A DNA stretch of 64,000 nt from Whalleya microplaca (GCA_022497155.1 MU385782.1:62001-126000), one strand, 5' to 3'. Shown: positions 1 through 13,581, counted from the stretch's first letter. Program-made: numbers and translations. The notes: generated by a model from the letters alone, not told the origin.

Positions 1-3000
1 TTGCCCTTGCATGCAAAGCATATGTTCAAGGCCTTATGGTGATCTACGCATGTTGACGGAACCTTGTGGCTCGGGGAGCATGAGGCTGTGCTGCTGAAGT
101 CACCACTCACCGTTGACCGAATGCCACTTGCTTGAAGCATATCACAGCTACATATGTATCCGAGTATTAGCCTTGCAATAGGCTATTCAAGGGTACAGGG
201 GTGTGTGCGAGCGTCTTGAGCGTCAGGCTCTGGGGCAGCCAGGGGTAAATAGGGCCAGGGCTCTTTATGAGCCTATCTGGCGGTCCTGGGTATGCGACCC
301 ACTTGGATGTGCACCAAAAATGGACACGAGAAACTGCTGTTTCAGCCAACCACGTCGAGCATGTCGGCATGAACATCATTAGATCGGGTTTGTAGAATAC
401 CCTAACCTAGCCAAATTCCCCCATCACCCCTAGAGCCCACGATAATGGCCTTGTCCTTAAATGCCATGAGCTACAATGCAGAAATCTGCTGATGTAAGGG
501 TGTAAGGGTGTAAGTGGAGAGACTGACTTGGCCAATGGAACAGCCTGGCTACTATTGGCAGTCGGGTGGTAGTGCTATTATTGTGGCATGATGCTTTTTA
601 GCGTTAGATCTTAAGAGAAGAAAAGATAATGGATTCATCGGAGAAAGCCTTGGCTGCCGTTGATCCGTTGATCCGTTGATCCCCGATACCTAATATCTGG
701 GTGGACTGGCAGACTGGAAGACTGGAAGACTGGAGTTGGGACGGACGTCCCTTTCGGAGCGGAACTCGGGACTCTTACTCTTGTAGGTATGCGCCCAGTA
801 AAGCCCAGTAAAGTGAGGTAATGTAATACACGTATCATGGAATTGGAAGAATATTCTTTTTGAGCGTCTTGACTCAATATCCCGACTGGACTTACCTAGT
901 ACATGCATAGTATGCAGTCTCGGAGTCTCGGTATAATGCTGTGCGCACAAAGAAAATTAATGTTAGCTTGTGGAGTTGAAGCAGATGGAAAAGGTTTAAC
1001 TTCTAAAGGAGGATGAATTTCATATGACGTTCATTCTTACGGCACTTCCAGGTTACATACTGCGCAGTAGAGCTATGTATGTACTATGTACCTATGCTAT
1101 ATTGCAGCTATGACATATCTAAATTAGCCGACGCGCTAGTCAATTTCTTACCTAGCCCCGTAGTTAACAAACCGGTTCAGTTCCATTCGACTCAAACCGA
1201 CCAAGAAATCTGGTCGACTTCCATTGATAAATTCACAACACAACACACGCGACTGCTTCAGGTAGGGTACGTCCCTAGTCCTTCACCAATTCCTTCATAT
1301 CCACTATATTAAGAGTTTTCTCTATGCTATCACTCTCCTCGGGACTTGCCCCGAGTTCGACAGCATGACGGCCATGCAGCAAAGCCTGGTAAGCCGGAGC
1401 CAGTCATCCTTTCCAGTGGGGAGTTGCTTGCGAGCATTCGCGACGGGTACCCGGATGACAGTATTCGGCCGTCATTCGAAACCTCTGCAGCAATGCCCCA
1501 GGTCATCTTAACTTCTGCTACCTATGGTTAAGTTTGGAGCATGGCATGCCTGCTACCATTCTGACAGCTTGCGTCTTGTCCACCTGAAACCCCGGCTCTC
1601 TGTCGTGCCTCTCCCTAAACTACCTTTGGCCAATTTTCTTATTACTACATAGTAGTATTCTTCAACAACGCCAGCGTGGGCCATCATGGAGGGTTGCATG
1701 TTAGTGACTCAGCCTCTTTTCATCAACGATGGATAGTACCGTTCAATTTGCACCAAACTTGCACATCCTCTAGCGGCGCCTACCCATGGGAAACTCCTAA
1801 CCCAGGTAGATCATTTTCGATATCCTGGATCATAGCAAGATCTACTCCGTTTCCTCCACCAGCGTGTATACGTTACCCCTTGAAAGACTATAATGGCACC
1901 ATAGTGTCGGTGCTTGCTGGAGAACCTACCCAAAATGGCCAAGCTGGAGCGACAGGCAGTCCGTAAGCCCATCGTTATGCCCTTTTTGGCATTCATAGCC
2001 ATCCTTGTATCACCTAGAAAGCGTAAATCAACTGGCTGTCTGCCTCTTAGAGGATCTGAAGCAACCATGCAGCATATAGATAATGCTCGACACACAGTCC
2101 AGTGACCATGTCTGCCCTAGCTGTGGACATGGCCCCGAAATCATCTACGGTGGAAGGAATTACTACACCAGGCATCAATATTGCCCGGTCGATGCATGCC
2201 AAACCACACCATGCTTAATAAGTTGCCGATTGTTGTTCTGGAGGATACATATGCATAGGTAACCACCGTGACGGTGTCTTGCATTTATCGAGACGATTAT
2301 ATTGGACATCGTCCATGCTTTTCCTTGCCTATTCACTACCCTATGGGTCGCCATGTTTTCATCTACTTCCTACATCGAACGCTGTCAATTCCTACAGGGA
2401 CCCAAGCCATTTAGCAGTTGACTGGATATTTTCGCATGACAATATCTTCATTCGTTATGATTATTTCCTGTCTGGGTGGAGTCAAAGTTGCTTCACAGCC
2501 CCGCTGCGCTGACATGTCCAACAGCGAGTCGTTCGTCTCTAGTTCATCCTATTTGTGTAGGCTATACTGGATTTCTATGCGGTAGGTAGTACTACGTAGT
2601 ACTATAGTAAGTATTAGATGAGAAGCCAACCTAAAAGCAGTTATTAAACGCAGCTTAATGAGGTCCACGTGTAGGCTACTTCGAAGGCGACGGCGCCCAC
2701 AACGAGGGGCAGCAGAGCCACGGCGAATGATGTGCTGATGGGAAATGGCAAGATTGATGCCAGCTCGACGAGGCGCCTACAGATTGCCGTAGCGCGAAGG
2801 CTACTTGGGGATTATTACATAGTAGTAGCCCGAGGGTTCCTGTCCCAAGGTATCTCAAGGTCCGCAGCTGATGCTACTTGTGACTTCGCTTCATGTGCAC
2901 ATACTATAGTACATGTATATGCACTTAGGTAGCTGGCTAAGAGGATCCAACGCGATGGGGCCGAGCGATTGGCTTCGCCCCGTTGTGCCTAGGCCAAGAC

Positions 3001-3600
3001 AGGTTTAGAGGCACGAATGGCCAGTAGCTTCTTGGTCGTCCTCTGCTAGTGGCAGGGGTCTGCGGTCAACGGTGAACACTAAACAGCGGACACTTCACAC
3101 TTGGAAACCCCACCGACTCCTCACGACAATGATCCCATCATACATGCCTATGATGGCCCTGGATGGGTGGTACTGTGGCTGGCCTACAGTATGTGCCTGT
3201 ACAGTTTCCAGCAGGGATAGTCACTATGTAGCAGGCATTCCCACACCTCTTGGCCCGCGGTGTCAAAATCCAACGCACAGAAACACTCAGACACACTTCA
3301 GGCGAGATGGGCCAATCACTCCCTACCTTAGCCGGCCCCCTTGGCCGTTCACTGTTCAGTAAGCCGCATACTCGCATCTTCTCACTAATCGCATACCCTG
3401 CCGAATACATCCTACATGTACATACACGTACATACTTCCTCCCCACGACGCTGCCGTACCTAAGCGGCACCTACGGAGTTACATACAGTGTTCAGCACCT
3501 GCGCCTCCCTTCCACCACCCCCATGCCAGCCTGCCCGCCCGGCGTGTAATCCCCCCCCCTGGTAGGAGCTCGGCCTGGCGCTGGCACAGTGTACACCCGC
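1..3600. other. Intergenic region, no gene seen
   Basis: No reading frame here looks like a protein in either orientation; the open frames are short and have no recognisable motif. The stretch holds small direct repeats (TTGATCCG units near 659-682 and GACTGGAA units near 710-735) and short palindromes such as AGTACTACGTAGTACT at 2588-2603. It is AT-moderate, typical fungal intergenic DNA. Decayed repeats too degraded to recognise by eye cannot be excluded. Confidence 0.5.
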
Positions 3601-4483
3601 CCGCGCCCAACATCGCTGTCTTACTATTATTTAACAACCCTCTGGTCCCCCATCGAATTTCTCCATTCTACGTATTAGTCTTCCATCTAACAACTATCTC
3701 AGCCCTGTAGCTGCAACCTCCTCACCACACACTCGCTTACCCTCACCTCTCTTAGGAAGTCCTCGTTGGCTCCTGTCATTCGCTTTTTCCTTTTTTTGTG
3801 TTTTGGACACCTGGACTCGAACGATTGCTCGTCATTCGTGAACTGACTCGCCGCGCATTGTCATCTCTCATCTCTCAACCCATAAAGCTGCTGCCACGTC
3901 CCGCGCCTCCGAGATCATCAGTCGTTTCTAATCATATGACATCGCGCTCTATCTAGAGTCTATTCACCTTCGTTGACTTGTACCAAGAGTCGAGGAAGAT
4001 ATTCAATCGCTTAAAAACACCTGGAAGGGAACGCCCAACAAGATAATATCAAGACCTGGCACCTCCGTCAACGTCTAGTTTGTGTATACCCCGCCGACCT
4101 CGAAAAGCCTCTGGCTCCGTGAACCATCTAAGACGCAAACCCACACTGAATATATGTGTTGATATTCGCCACCGTAACTCTTGCGTCTTTTTCAAATATA
4201 CTTAACCAGGAGGGCACCGATCAATACCTTCCTCGGAATCATTGTCTGAAAAGATCTGCAACTAAGCTCCGCTTCAACACACATTCGCTCGCTATAACTT
4301 GGCACGAATATCACTTCGTGTCTTAATTCATGTAAGTCATCTACCCTGTTGCCTGGCTGGCTGGGTTCTATGTGCCAGCTAGTTATGAGCCAACCCGCTT
4401 CGTCCTATAGAATTCATAGGTTGAGATATACTAACCTATAATGCCTTAGTTCTATCGTTCAACTTTATTCTACAGCTTTCCCA
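3600..4483 (+). promoter_or_regulatory. Promoter and long 5' leader with a leader intron for the Zn2Cys6 gene at 4484
   Basis: The sequence is pyrimidine-rich (many CT/TCC tracts), as is common around fungal transcription starts. A likely leader intron runs 4332-4449: donor GTAAGT, branch CTAAC at about 4430, acceptor TTAG. It places the start codon 34 nt into the next exon. The transcription start cannot be fixed from sequence alone. Confidence 0.5.
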
Positions 4484-6893
4484 ATGGCTGGCCCAGGTGG
4501 TGGTCCTCCGCGACGGAGGTATGTTGTCAAGTATCACATGCACTGGGGTGCGGCGTGCTGATTGTTGTCCGTAGTCACACGAAGTCGCGCAAAGGCTGCG
4601 ATAATTGGTATGCAACGTCTGAGGATGTCTGGATGGCCCGGGGCTGACTGGTCTTTAGCAAACGTCGACATATTCGATGCGACGAAAATTTCCCCCAATG
4701 GTTTGTGATAGACGCCAACCCATATCTATTGCGAGGGTTACTAACTTACTGCCAGCCGTAATTGCACCAAGCATAAGGTCCGATGCCCGTATAATGATGT
4801 GCCTGTTCCTGATGAGAGAGCGGCAACTCCCGACAAGCCCGACTTGATGTGGACTCCTGAGATTGAAGCTGCCGTTGAACACTGGCAGCGAACGGGAGTT
4901 TTCCCATTCCCGAGTCTGAACATCTACCCAGCGCCTGCACCTCACCTATTCCCGGTGGAGGACCTTCGGTTGATCTTCCATGTTGCCGCTATTTGCAACG
5001 AAATGAGTGCCATCGATGCCAATGGATTCACCCTGTGGACTCGTCAAATTCCCACGTATGTCTTGTTGCTAGAGCCCAATCGTCTAATATATTAACCTGT
5101 ATACAGGATCCTTAAGATTGGCGGTACTTACAGTTTTGTCATGCACGCTCTGCTCGCATTCTCCGCTGAACACATCGCGTTCCTGGCCAGCTGCCCCCTT
5201 GTGGGCAACATGGCCTACGAGCACCGTGGTATTGCACTCAAGGGATTGCAAGAGGCTATCGGGTCATTCTCGCGAGAAAATTCTGATGCTGTCCTGGCTG
5301 CCTCGCTTGTGCTCTCATGGCAGGCCACAGATTGGTAAGCAATAGAATGCACGTACCCGAGGAAGTATGGCTGACTCAACGATCTAATAGGCGAAGCTGG
5401 ACCCAGCTCATGCAAGGAACCTCATCAGTAAGTACTTGCTTCTCCCATGCCTTTGTGTAAATCAATCTAACACCAGCATGAAAGGTGATCGATGCTATGG
5501 AACCATGGAAGCACGAGTCTCAATTCGGAGAGTTTATTGCTGAAAGCAGCACCTTTCCCACGGCACCGCCATCGCCAACCCCGGACCACAAGCCTCATCA
5601 GCCACGCAAGGAGGATCTGGATGCGTTCCAACGCACCATCAACCATCTCACCAAGGTCGAGGCTCACTTGAAGCAAAACAAGGAAGATCCTCAACTAGTG
5701 CAACAGCTCGTGTCGTTCTTGAAGGGTGCTCGCAAGGTCAGTCCGATCCAATCCATCGAGGACCAATTCGATCGACTTCGTCCGCTTCGGACTTGGCTCT
5801 TCTGGCTGCCAGTAATGTGCCTCAAGCAAAACGGCGCTTCTCCAAGTGCCCTGATCGTTATCGCGCATTACTATACCGCGGCCATGATGATGGAACGCCT
5901 ATTTCCCGAGATCGGCGCTGCGTATTTTGGCAGCCTTGCAATTGCACCGGTCGAGGAGATCGCCCGCAGACTTCTTTCGATCAACGTTTCCGGAAGTATC
6001 GAAGGTGACTCGCAAACGCCGCTCGCACTCATGGAATTCCCTATCAATACCGTTGGCGAGTTCCGCTCCCGCATGGGTTGGATCCAGCCGGCGCGCACCC
6101 CGTCATTCCCGCAGTTCGACCCACCTAATTTCTACATGGGTGAGAACGTTCCGCAAGGCACGCCGCCTTCCACGACCTCTTATCTACCCTATGGCGACAA
6201 CCCAGCATTCAGCTGGAGCACCGAAGATCTCTCCATGTTGGCACCGGATCATGAGCCTGGCAGTGCAGTCAGTCCCAGTCCTCTGACGCTCTCCCCCTAT
6301 TCGAGCCAGCAGTATCTCAACATTCCATCGCCATCCTACGGGGGTTACAGTCCGGCATCATCTACCTTTGGCGAGGGCTCCATTACATACAGCGATCAGG
6401 AAGAATTTGGCTCGTGGGACACAGGGATGACAGGTTATCCACCACTTGGCTCTGCTGGGCCCAGCAACTTTGGTGTCGGGTTCGTCTCTCCAATCCAGAC
6501 CGTGTGGATCTAAAACGTCCGAAATCCCACATTGGCCTCCCGCTGTGACGTGGAAATGGACAAAAGTGATTGACCTTGGCGCCCAGGACCAATACTGAGC
6601 AAGTTGCTTCTTCGTCTTCAAATTACCTCCCGCTTGAGGTACCCTTACAGCGGCAGGACACTGTCACATCCTCCGCTACTCTGCATTCGCCCGCCTTTCA
6701 GAACGCGCCTTCACCATTTCTCAACCCCGAACAATGGCATCATGGCCTTCCGACGATGGAATCGACCACGCCTCTTTCGCTCTCGGCGCCCTCGCCTAAT
6801 TTCATGCAGCCTCCGATGTTTGCGCACCACCACCGACACAGCTCTTCAGTGGCATCGGCGCCTGTTCACGTCAAGAGAGAGCCAGAAACATGA
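4484..6893 (+). CDS. Zn2Cys6 transcription factor
   Basis: A nuclear DNA-binding regulator. Exons: 4484-4518, 4575-4607, 4659-4700, 4756-5055, 5107-5334, 5391-5427, 5485-6503 and 6587-6893 (666 aa). Three small exons rebuild a full zinc cluster with cysteines at residues 20, 23, 30, 37, 40 and 47 (CX2CX6CX6CX2CX6C), preceded by a basic arm SHTKSRKG. A helical, mostly alpha middle region follows, then a Ser/Pro/Tyr-rich tail typical of activation domains. If the last intron (6504-6586, GTGGAT...CCCAG) is retained, translation stops at 6513, giving 567 aa. The spliced form adds about 100 residues ending in VKREPET, a match to the sumoylation consensus (hydrophobic-K-x-E). The cluster resembles Pezizomycotina proteins often annotated as Upc2-like or sterol-uptake regulators, but I cannot assign a target pathway. 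The first seven exons are secure; the last splice is likely, not certain. Confidence 0.88.
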
Positions 6894-9800
6894 TCCATCC
6901 AGCCATGATGACGCCTCTTCACACCATCTCAAGCCCGATTTTTTCCCAAACTACATTTAATACCCTTTCGGCCTTCAAACAGACGCAATTGTACACCACA
7001 CTCCTTTGACAGGATTCAAAGATAACCCCACATGTCTGCTATCGACACAATGATACCCACGATCCTTATGTTATACGAAACGCATAATACATATTGCATA
7101 ATTAGCAAGCTTACGGCGCTCCTTACGATTTTACCGAAGATACCCCAATAGACACTCCTTTTACAACACATCGCATTATAGACCGACCGTTCACGCTCCT
7201 TTTACGATTTACGACGATTTCTACACATTGAAATAGAATCTCAGCCACTCCTTACGGAATGCATTGCTTGAATTTTAGGATACCCCAACCACCTCTCACC
7301 AAATTGCATAGCGACTGTTTACACCTCTTCATCTGGGAACAAAAACCGACGACCTCACGGGCGGTCCGTCAATTGCATTGGGACGGCGTTATTTGATTTA
7401 TATTTTCTTATTTTTCTTGTTACATCTGACGTTTGTGATCACGGAAATAGAAGAGAAGGATTCTTGGATGAACCTTGCAGCTTAAGCTGGGGATCTCCAC
7501 GTGGCATTATCAGCCCGTCGCTAGGAAAGAAGTCCTTGGGAGTTATTGGCGTTAATCTCGCGTCTGGAACTGAAGAAAATTCGGTGTCGGAGACAGAAGA
7601 GGAGGGTTTCTAAGCGAGACTCGACTTGAAGCGGGAGCATTTAGTTATCGCTTGTTGCTCCATTTGGAGGGCATGAGAGTTGATGTTACCAGTAACAGAT
7701 CGATCGCCCTGCCAGCCTTATGCTACGCAGGTGCTGATCTGGCTGGTTACATCAACTCGAGGATGACTAATCTTAATTTTAATATATGAAACGCACATTT
7801 TCAACGTCAATCTACTTGTCTACCAAACTCATGATAATCTTCTAGTGACTTGTTAGTTCACATTTACTTTTACTACCACGAGATAATCACCTGACACTGT
7901 GGACAAGCGGCCGTCGATCAGCCTTGTGACAATGCTAGTTTAAAGATGAATGACTCGCATACAGCAGATCGTTCTAACCCACCCGGGCGAGCTCTCGCCT
8001 CAGGGCATGTTGCTTAATTCCACTCCACAGCCGGCGATCTGGCCGGGCATTCCAGGCTCTCCTAGATGACCCACGCCGCCCTACTTGTTCTTAGATAGCC
8101 AGCTGTGTTTGATGCTCACAAGACCTCATCAACCACTGCACCAAATTATTTTCCATCGTTCGCGTATTTTATCCCTTTTTACTTAAGAAATTTAGTACAC
8201 TAGTTGATTGCCAAGCCCCTATTCATACATGGATAGGACGGATGAGCTACTGAAGCGAAAGCTACTAGCTTAGCGTTGTTAAGAATTGAACCTAACCTCA
8301 CTTTAGTGACCACAGTTATGGCAAAAACAGCCATATATGCAGCTGCAACATATACCAGTCTTAGCTTAGTCGGAAGTTGACGTGAGTGGTCTCTATCTAG
8401 GGTACAAGTACTCCGTAGAGCTGATGGATTATAGGTCACGCAAATATAGATGGACGTCCGAAGGAAACATTCATGCTATAGCATTTAAAGCCACAAGGCA
8501 TCGCGGACGTACTACCACTTAGATAGATGCTATTACTAGCTGGCGACGGCTTATTAACAGGGTGAGGGACGGAGCCAAGTCAAGTGACATCACGTCAACG
8601 GCTTACTATTCCGAACGCGGTACAGAAGCAACGGCGCCAATACCCGTAGGGCTAGCCCGTATGGTCAGATCCAGGCCAATCAGGGGCCGCGGCCGGGGTC
8701 AGCCTCGATATACGAAGAAGTTTTTTCTGATTGGTGAGGGCTATTCTTAGATACACTTACTAGCACCTACTATACATGAAGTGCCCTACCTGTTAGATAC
8801 ATAATTCAGTAAGCCACCTAATTCGTTCAGAACATAGCATAGCTGCAATTTACCGCCACAGTCGAAAGAGCAGCAACAACAGAAATTGTTTAGCTCGGTG
8901 CGGTGCGCTAACCTCGGCCGTCGGGTGTTATCCGAAAACGTGGGCTATATATTTAGTTCGGTGAGTATCGCCCCATCGATCGTGAGATTTGGTAGGTGGT
9001 GGTTGTTGGGTGGATAGGGGAGTGGACCATTGTTTTTTTTTTTTTTTTTTTTTTTTTTTCTGTCGCCTCTGCTGTCCGTGAGACGTTACGCTGGCGGGTT
9101 TGCTACGGCTAATAACTCAACCCTAGGGATGTGGTGGTTATGCATTTGTGGCAGTGCTTTCTATCTTTTCGCTAATACGTGCTGTGCTCGCTGAGAGCCT
9201 GCAGATACGGCGACCTTTATTTCCGAGCTTTCTGAGAATTGTATGATGTTTGTTGCATTGGAAGATAGCGAGGCCGCCGCGCAGTGGTAGCTGCTGTGAG
9301 TTAAACTATTCCAGAACTATTATGGCGACCGTTTCTAACTAATAGCACCAGGGTTTCCAGTGATTTTGCTGTTTTAGGGTGGTATTTTCATTTCGTGAAT
9401 ACCCTCAATGTGATGGATTTAGGTACCACCCATGGTCTCCTATACATCACTCCAGGATGTTATACCTGTGGTCATCTACATAAGGCCTTTCTCTAAGACT
9501 CACCAAATACGCGTATTACTAAATGAGGAAATATTAAGCAGCCAGTGACTTGGTCCAAGGGAAAGCCAATATTCAATCGTTGGGCAAGCAATAGGCTATT
9601 CTAATGGGTCGCAATTTTGGGCACTGTGACAGATATCCAGAGACCGGGCATAGAAATGGACGGACCATGCAGGAAGACGGTAAAGGCATGCATGAGTATT
9701 TGCCTCGTCGCTATACATAATTGGATGACAAGTGGTGACTTGGAGGAGGGCCAGCCGCTTCAAGTGGAAGACAGGAGAAGACGTGGATGGGAACCGTCCA

Positions 9801-12003
9801 CACGTTCTAACGCATGCAAGGGCTTTCAGGGCTTCAGCTTGTTGAATAAATATTCCGAACCAGTTGAATCGATCCATGGGTCGGGCCATTATCTAGGCTC
9901 CTAAGCTTGGGCAGTATAGATTCAGACACTGTGAGCGATCGTCATGAACAGTGGCATCTAGTAAATCCCGAAAGGGTCATACATTCCGAGCATTGCAGTA
10001 ACGTTTCTTCAGAGGTTTCTTCCATCGGAAAATATGAATCCATAGTCATCTAAACGTTGACATCGCTTGACTACCAGTGTTACTTACTGGTGACATTCGT
10101 CCTTTGTTGAGATGCTCAGGGGTAGAATATATGCCTTATGTATGTCCTGATAAATCTGGATGTCCCCGGCTATGTCGAGGCCTGTAGAGTAAACTTTCAT
10201 GTTGGGTCTTTACTCAGGCTATATGATCTGATCTCTTGAGACGCTCCCTTCCAAGTGCAGACGTCACTGTCTTAGCGAGTTAGACGAGGTGAGATGTCAT
10301 GCAAGAGCTGACACTAGTCAGTAAACATTCACGGAAATAATCGAAGGCAGTCCATTAACTGGTGACACTGTACCTTTCTACCTACGGATTTTACCTACAA
10401 CCTAACACAAGCACGGTCACCCTGCCATGTTGGAGATATCTTCAAGTGACACGGTCCCTTACACGCGCAACCCTATCTCCTTAGTGGTTATGCGCGAAAT
10501 CAATGGTCCGGTTTTAGCTCCGCCCGTCAATTATCGATGAGGACTTGTCCTGTTCCTGGGATCGAGAGTGCGGAAATTTCACCGCTTATCTTGCACGACG
10601 ACGGGAAACTTGTTCTGTTGACCACTCATCCCAGCCTCCGACGATCTTGGTGACCAGAATCTCGTATTCGCTAGCTCCATCACGCCGACAGCCCCTGTCC
10701 GACCCAAAGCCGCCCCGGAAACCGAAACCCACAAAGATTCGCGGGTAGCCTCTTAGGGCACGATGGATGAATTCCCGAATGGCATCGGAGTGGGCACTGC
10801 TGCAGGTGAATGTTGCTGTCGTTGATCTTTTCCAGAGTTTGGGAACAGGATCCGTATGCAGTCGACACGCATAAGCAACCCTGCCTTGCCTGCTTGCTTG
10901 CTAAGCTTGGAAATCGGGAAACGTCTTTCCGCGCCTCGATGGAAAGAATTCTAAATGGTTCACGGTCTTTTTAAGCTGGATTTCGATACAGGTTTCCCCC
11001 ATGAAGTGGAGTGTCCCCCCCATCTTCGGAAGCAATCGAAGACCAAGAAGTAGGTTAAATGGTACTAATCCTAGGCAGATATTTCAAGAATGGATTACGA
11101 AGTAGCCTGTATTCTTCGGCGCCTGTGATAGAACTTTTCGAGAATGTTATCTACATGTTCAGTTACACTAGAATATTTCTCCCTCGCCTCACCTGGCTAG
11201 GGCATTTTGTACTACATCCATGTACACATTTCGAAAACCTGCTTGCAAATGGTTCTTATGATACTTCTAGACATTATATGAGGATCACAACCTCGCCCTC
11301 CTTTATGACTAGTTGCAGCTTTTTGTATGCTCCTTTGCTCGCCTCATGTATATGTACTCTTCCCATGGATAAAGCCCCATCTTACCGCAATTTCGAGTAC
11401 CACATGGTATAGTTGATCGAGCTTCTAGGACAAGTGGAACTTGAAGATCCTACGTCATGGCTACGGGGAATCTCTTCTCTATTCCGAAGGTGCGGCCTGT
11501 TCTGGAGACTGGGCAAGTTGCTAGGAATTCCAACCGATATTCTAGGCGCGCGAGAACTAGACCGATCTGACCACAAAGAAACAGCCCAACACGTCGATCA
11601 AGGGGCTAGTAGTGTTTCCCTTATCACAACGCATTCCAACTATGGCTATGACCTAAAGCATTAGCGAGAGAGAATAATATGGACTGCGGAAGTGATGTGA
11701 ATATCAAAGCGAGGACCTCGAATGGTGAGCGGTACATACGATACTAGAAATCCTTATATCCGATTCGTTACAATGCAAGGAGTCCAACGATAGCCCCCTT
11801 TCGTTGGCTACTATGTTAAGAGGATTAGGTAATGAGCGAGCATTGTTCATTGGCACACGGGTTTCTGCTCAGGTAGGAAAGGTTAGATTTGGTCGACGTA
11901 CTTGAACATATTCTATCACAAGCATTCCAATAGAAAAGCTACGAATATATTTCGAATATGTGTTAATATTCCCGGATCCTTTCCTAGACTACATCGGCCC
12001 AAG
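6894..12003. other. Gene-poor intergenic region
   Basis: About 5 kb without a supportable gene. Open frames are short and lack coding character on both strands. It contains a run of 27 T at 9033-9059 and otherwise unstructured AT-moderate DNA. The first few hundred bases are probably the 3' untranslated region of the upstream regulator; the last part is downstream of the P450. Confidence 0.5.
9033..9059. repeat. Homopolymer run of 27 T
   Basis: An uninterrupted poly-T tract in the gene desert. On the minus strand it is poly-A, which could be the tail of a retroposed sequence, but no element body is recognisable beside it. Exact length is unreliable in assemblies. Confidence 0.8.
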
Positions 12004-13581
12004 CTACCCCACAGCTCGCCTCCTGATCCTAATGGTCGCCTGCAATGGCGGCACTCTCGTCGCCCCGAACCAGATATTCTGCGGCCTCTTCTCCTGCAGC
12101 TCGAAATCATAATTCATGATAATATAGGCCAGCATGAGCTTCAACTCGGTCGACGCGAAGAACCGGCCCGGGCACGCATGTCTCCCATGTCCGAACGCGG
12201 TATACTCGGGGCTCGTGGTAGCAAAAGCCCGCCGGGCCTTCTGGACGTACGAATCGCTGTCGTCAGCCGCCGCCGAGGCACCCTTCTCGGCAAACCGGAA
12301 CGGTTTGAACACGTCGGGTTCGGGGTACAGGGCCGGGTCGTGGAACACGGGATAGGACGGTGCGCAAATTGCGTTACCATACGGCACATGAAGGCCGGAC
12401 GGAGTGGTGACCCCTTTAGGATTAACGACTTGGCGGCTTGTGGCGACGGTGGCGAAGGAGTTGAGGCGCTGGGACTCGCGCATGACGCTGTCTAGCTTTG
12501 TCATGGCCGCGAGTGCTCGCTTGTTCCATTCCCCTCCGTGCTCTGCAAGCACGGATGTGATCTCCGCACGTAGCTCGTCGAAGTACTCTGGCTTCGAAGA
12601 CGCAAGGTCTAGGATCGCATGCGTAATGGCGAACGACGACGTGTGAATCGATGCGAAGTTGAGCAGCAACACCCGACCTGCGACAGTGTCGGGCTTGGAG
12701 AAGTATGGGTCGTCCATCGCCTTGGCCTGGTTGATGATCCATTGTAAGAAGTCATTTGGCTCTTTCTCAGCCGCCTTGGTCTCCGGGTCAGCGCGACGGG
12801 CATCGTACTCTTTCAGTCTCCGCACGACCTCTGGCCGCAGGATATTGTAAAACCTCCTCGTATGAAGGCGATTTGGCAGGGTAGCTAGCAAGGCTACCAG
12901 AGGTCGGAGGGGCCTCCATGTAAATCGCAGAATGATCGCGCTCTTCGGTATATCTTGCGCAAATGCAAGCCCTAACTCAAGTAGAGTACGGTTACGACAT
13001 AAGGGGAGGCCAACGAAGACCCGATTAGTCACTTGACCGATGATGCTGCGCATTACATCGTACACACAGATCTCCCGGAAGTCTGCGGTATCTGTGCCCC
13101 AGAGGTCATCTATACTGACATGCGTTTCGTCAAGTAGAAGCGGAACCAAGTTGCCAGTTTCTCTAGTCAAGATTGTGGAGATGAGTTTCGCATGAATTGG
13201 GTTATGAGCTAGCTGCGGATCGGTTACAGTATAATCAAGTTGCATGGCCTCCACCGTTTGCTCATGGATATTGATATCGCAGTCCGGTTGATCAACAAGC
13301 CATTGGACCTCTTTCGCGGGAAGCAGAACGAAATTCGCTGCGCCACCGATGGGTAAGATACAGGGTCGGTCCTTGTACTGGCTGTATGCAATTTCTGTCG
13401 CCGTCTTCATGTCCTTCGTGTTTCGCCATTTTGCTCTTAGGAGGGGAAACCACTCTCCGGATTTTGCTCCAACGATCGGGAGGTTGGGTAGCCTAGACGG
13501 CCGGAATAGCTGATATAGGACGTAGCCGACGACGAGCACCACTGGCGCTAGGACCGCCGGGCGAATCAACATGTCAAGCAT
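12004..13581 (-). CDS. Cytochrome P450 monooxygenase
   Basis: An intronless 525-residue P450. A hydrophobic anchor (about residues 5-26, rich in V/L) is followed by a short proline-containing hinge, so the enzyme should sit on the ER membrane and take electrons from NADPH-P450 reductase. The haem-binding loop FGHGRHACPG starts near residue 463 with the ligand Cys at about 470. The K-helix motif reads ESQR (ExxR) and the meander has FKPFRF. The I-helix reads NFASIHTSS: the oxygen-activating Thr is present but the usual acidic residue before it is His, as in fungal P450s of the ent-kaurene-oxidase/indole-diterpene type. Length is normal. A TATA-like TATTTAAA lies about 80 nt upstream. No terpene synthase, PKS or NRPS is nearby, so the substrate is unknown. 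Absence of introns is unusual among its neighbours. Confidence 0.93.
   Translation of the reverse strand: MLDMLIRPAVLAPVVLVVGYVLYQLFRPSRLPNLPIVGAKSGEWFPLLRAKWRNTKDMKTATEIAYSQYKDRPCILPIGGAANFVLLPAKEVQWLVDQPDCDINIHEQTVEAMQLDYTVTDPQLAHNPIHAKLISTILTRETGNLVPLLLDETHVSIDDLWGTDTADFREICVYDVMRSIIGQVTNRVFVGLPLCRNRTLLELGLAFAQDIPKSAIILRFTWRPLRPLVALLATLPNRLHTRRFYNILRPEVVRRLKEYDARRADPETKAAEKEPNDFLQWIINQAKAMDDPYFSKPDTVAGRVLLLNFASIHTSSFAITHAILDLASSKPEYFDELRAEITSVLAEHGGEWNKRALAAMTKLDSVMRESQRLNSFATVATSRQVVNPKGVTTPSGLHVPYGNAICAPSYPVFHDPALYPEPDVFKPFRFAEKGASAAADDSDSYVQKARRAFATTSPEYTAFGHGRHACPGRFFASTELKLMLAYIIMNYDFELQEKRPQNIWFGATRVPPLQATIRIRRRAVG

Noticed and set aside
3072..3549. Overlapping frames on both strands near the left end
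   Set aside because: About 100-codon frames on both strands at once, without homology or splice context, next to a promoter; typical chance frames.
11059..11412. Plus-strand 117-codon frame in the gene desert
   Set aside because: Hydrophobic mixed composition, no conserved segment, no suitable promoter or intron context; not supported as a gene.
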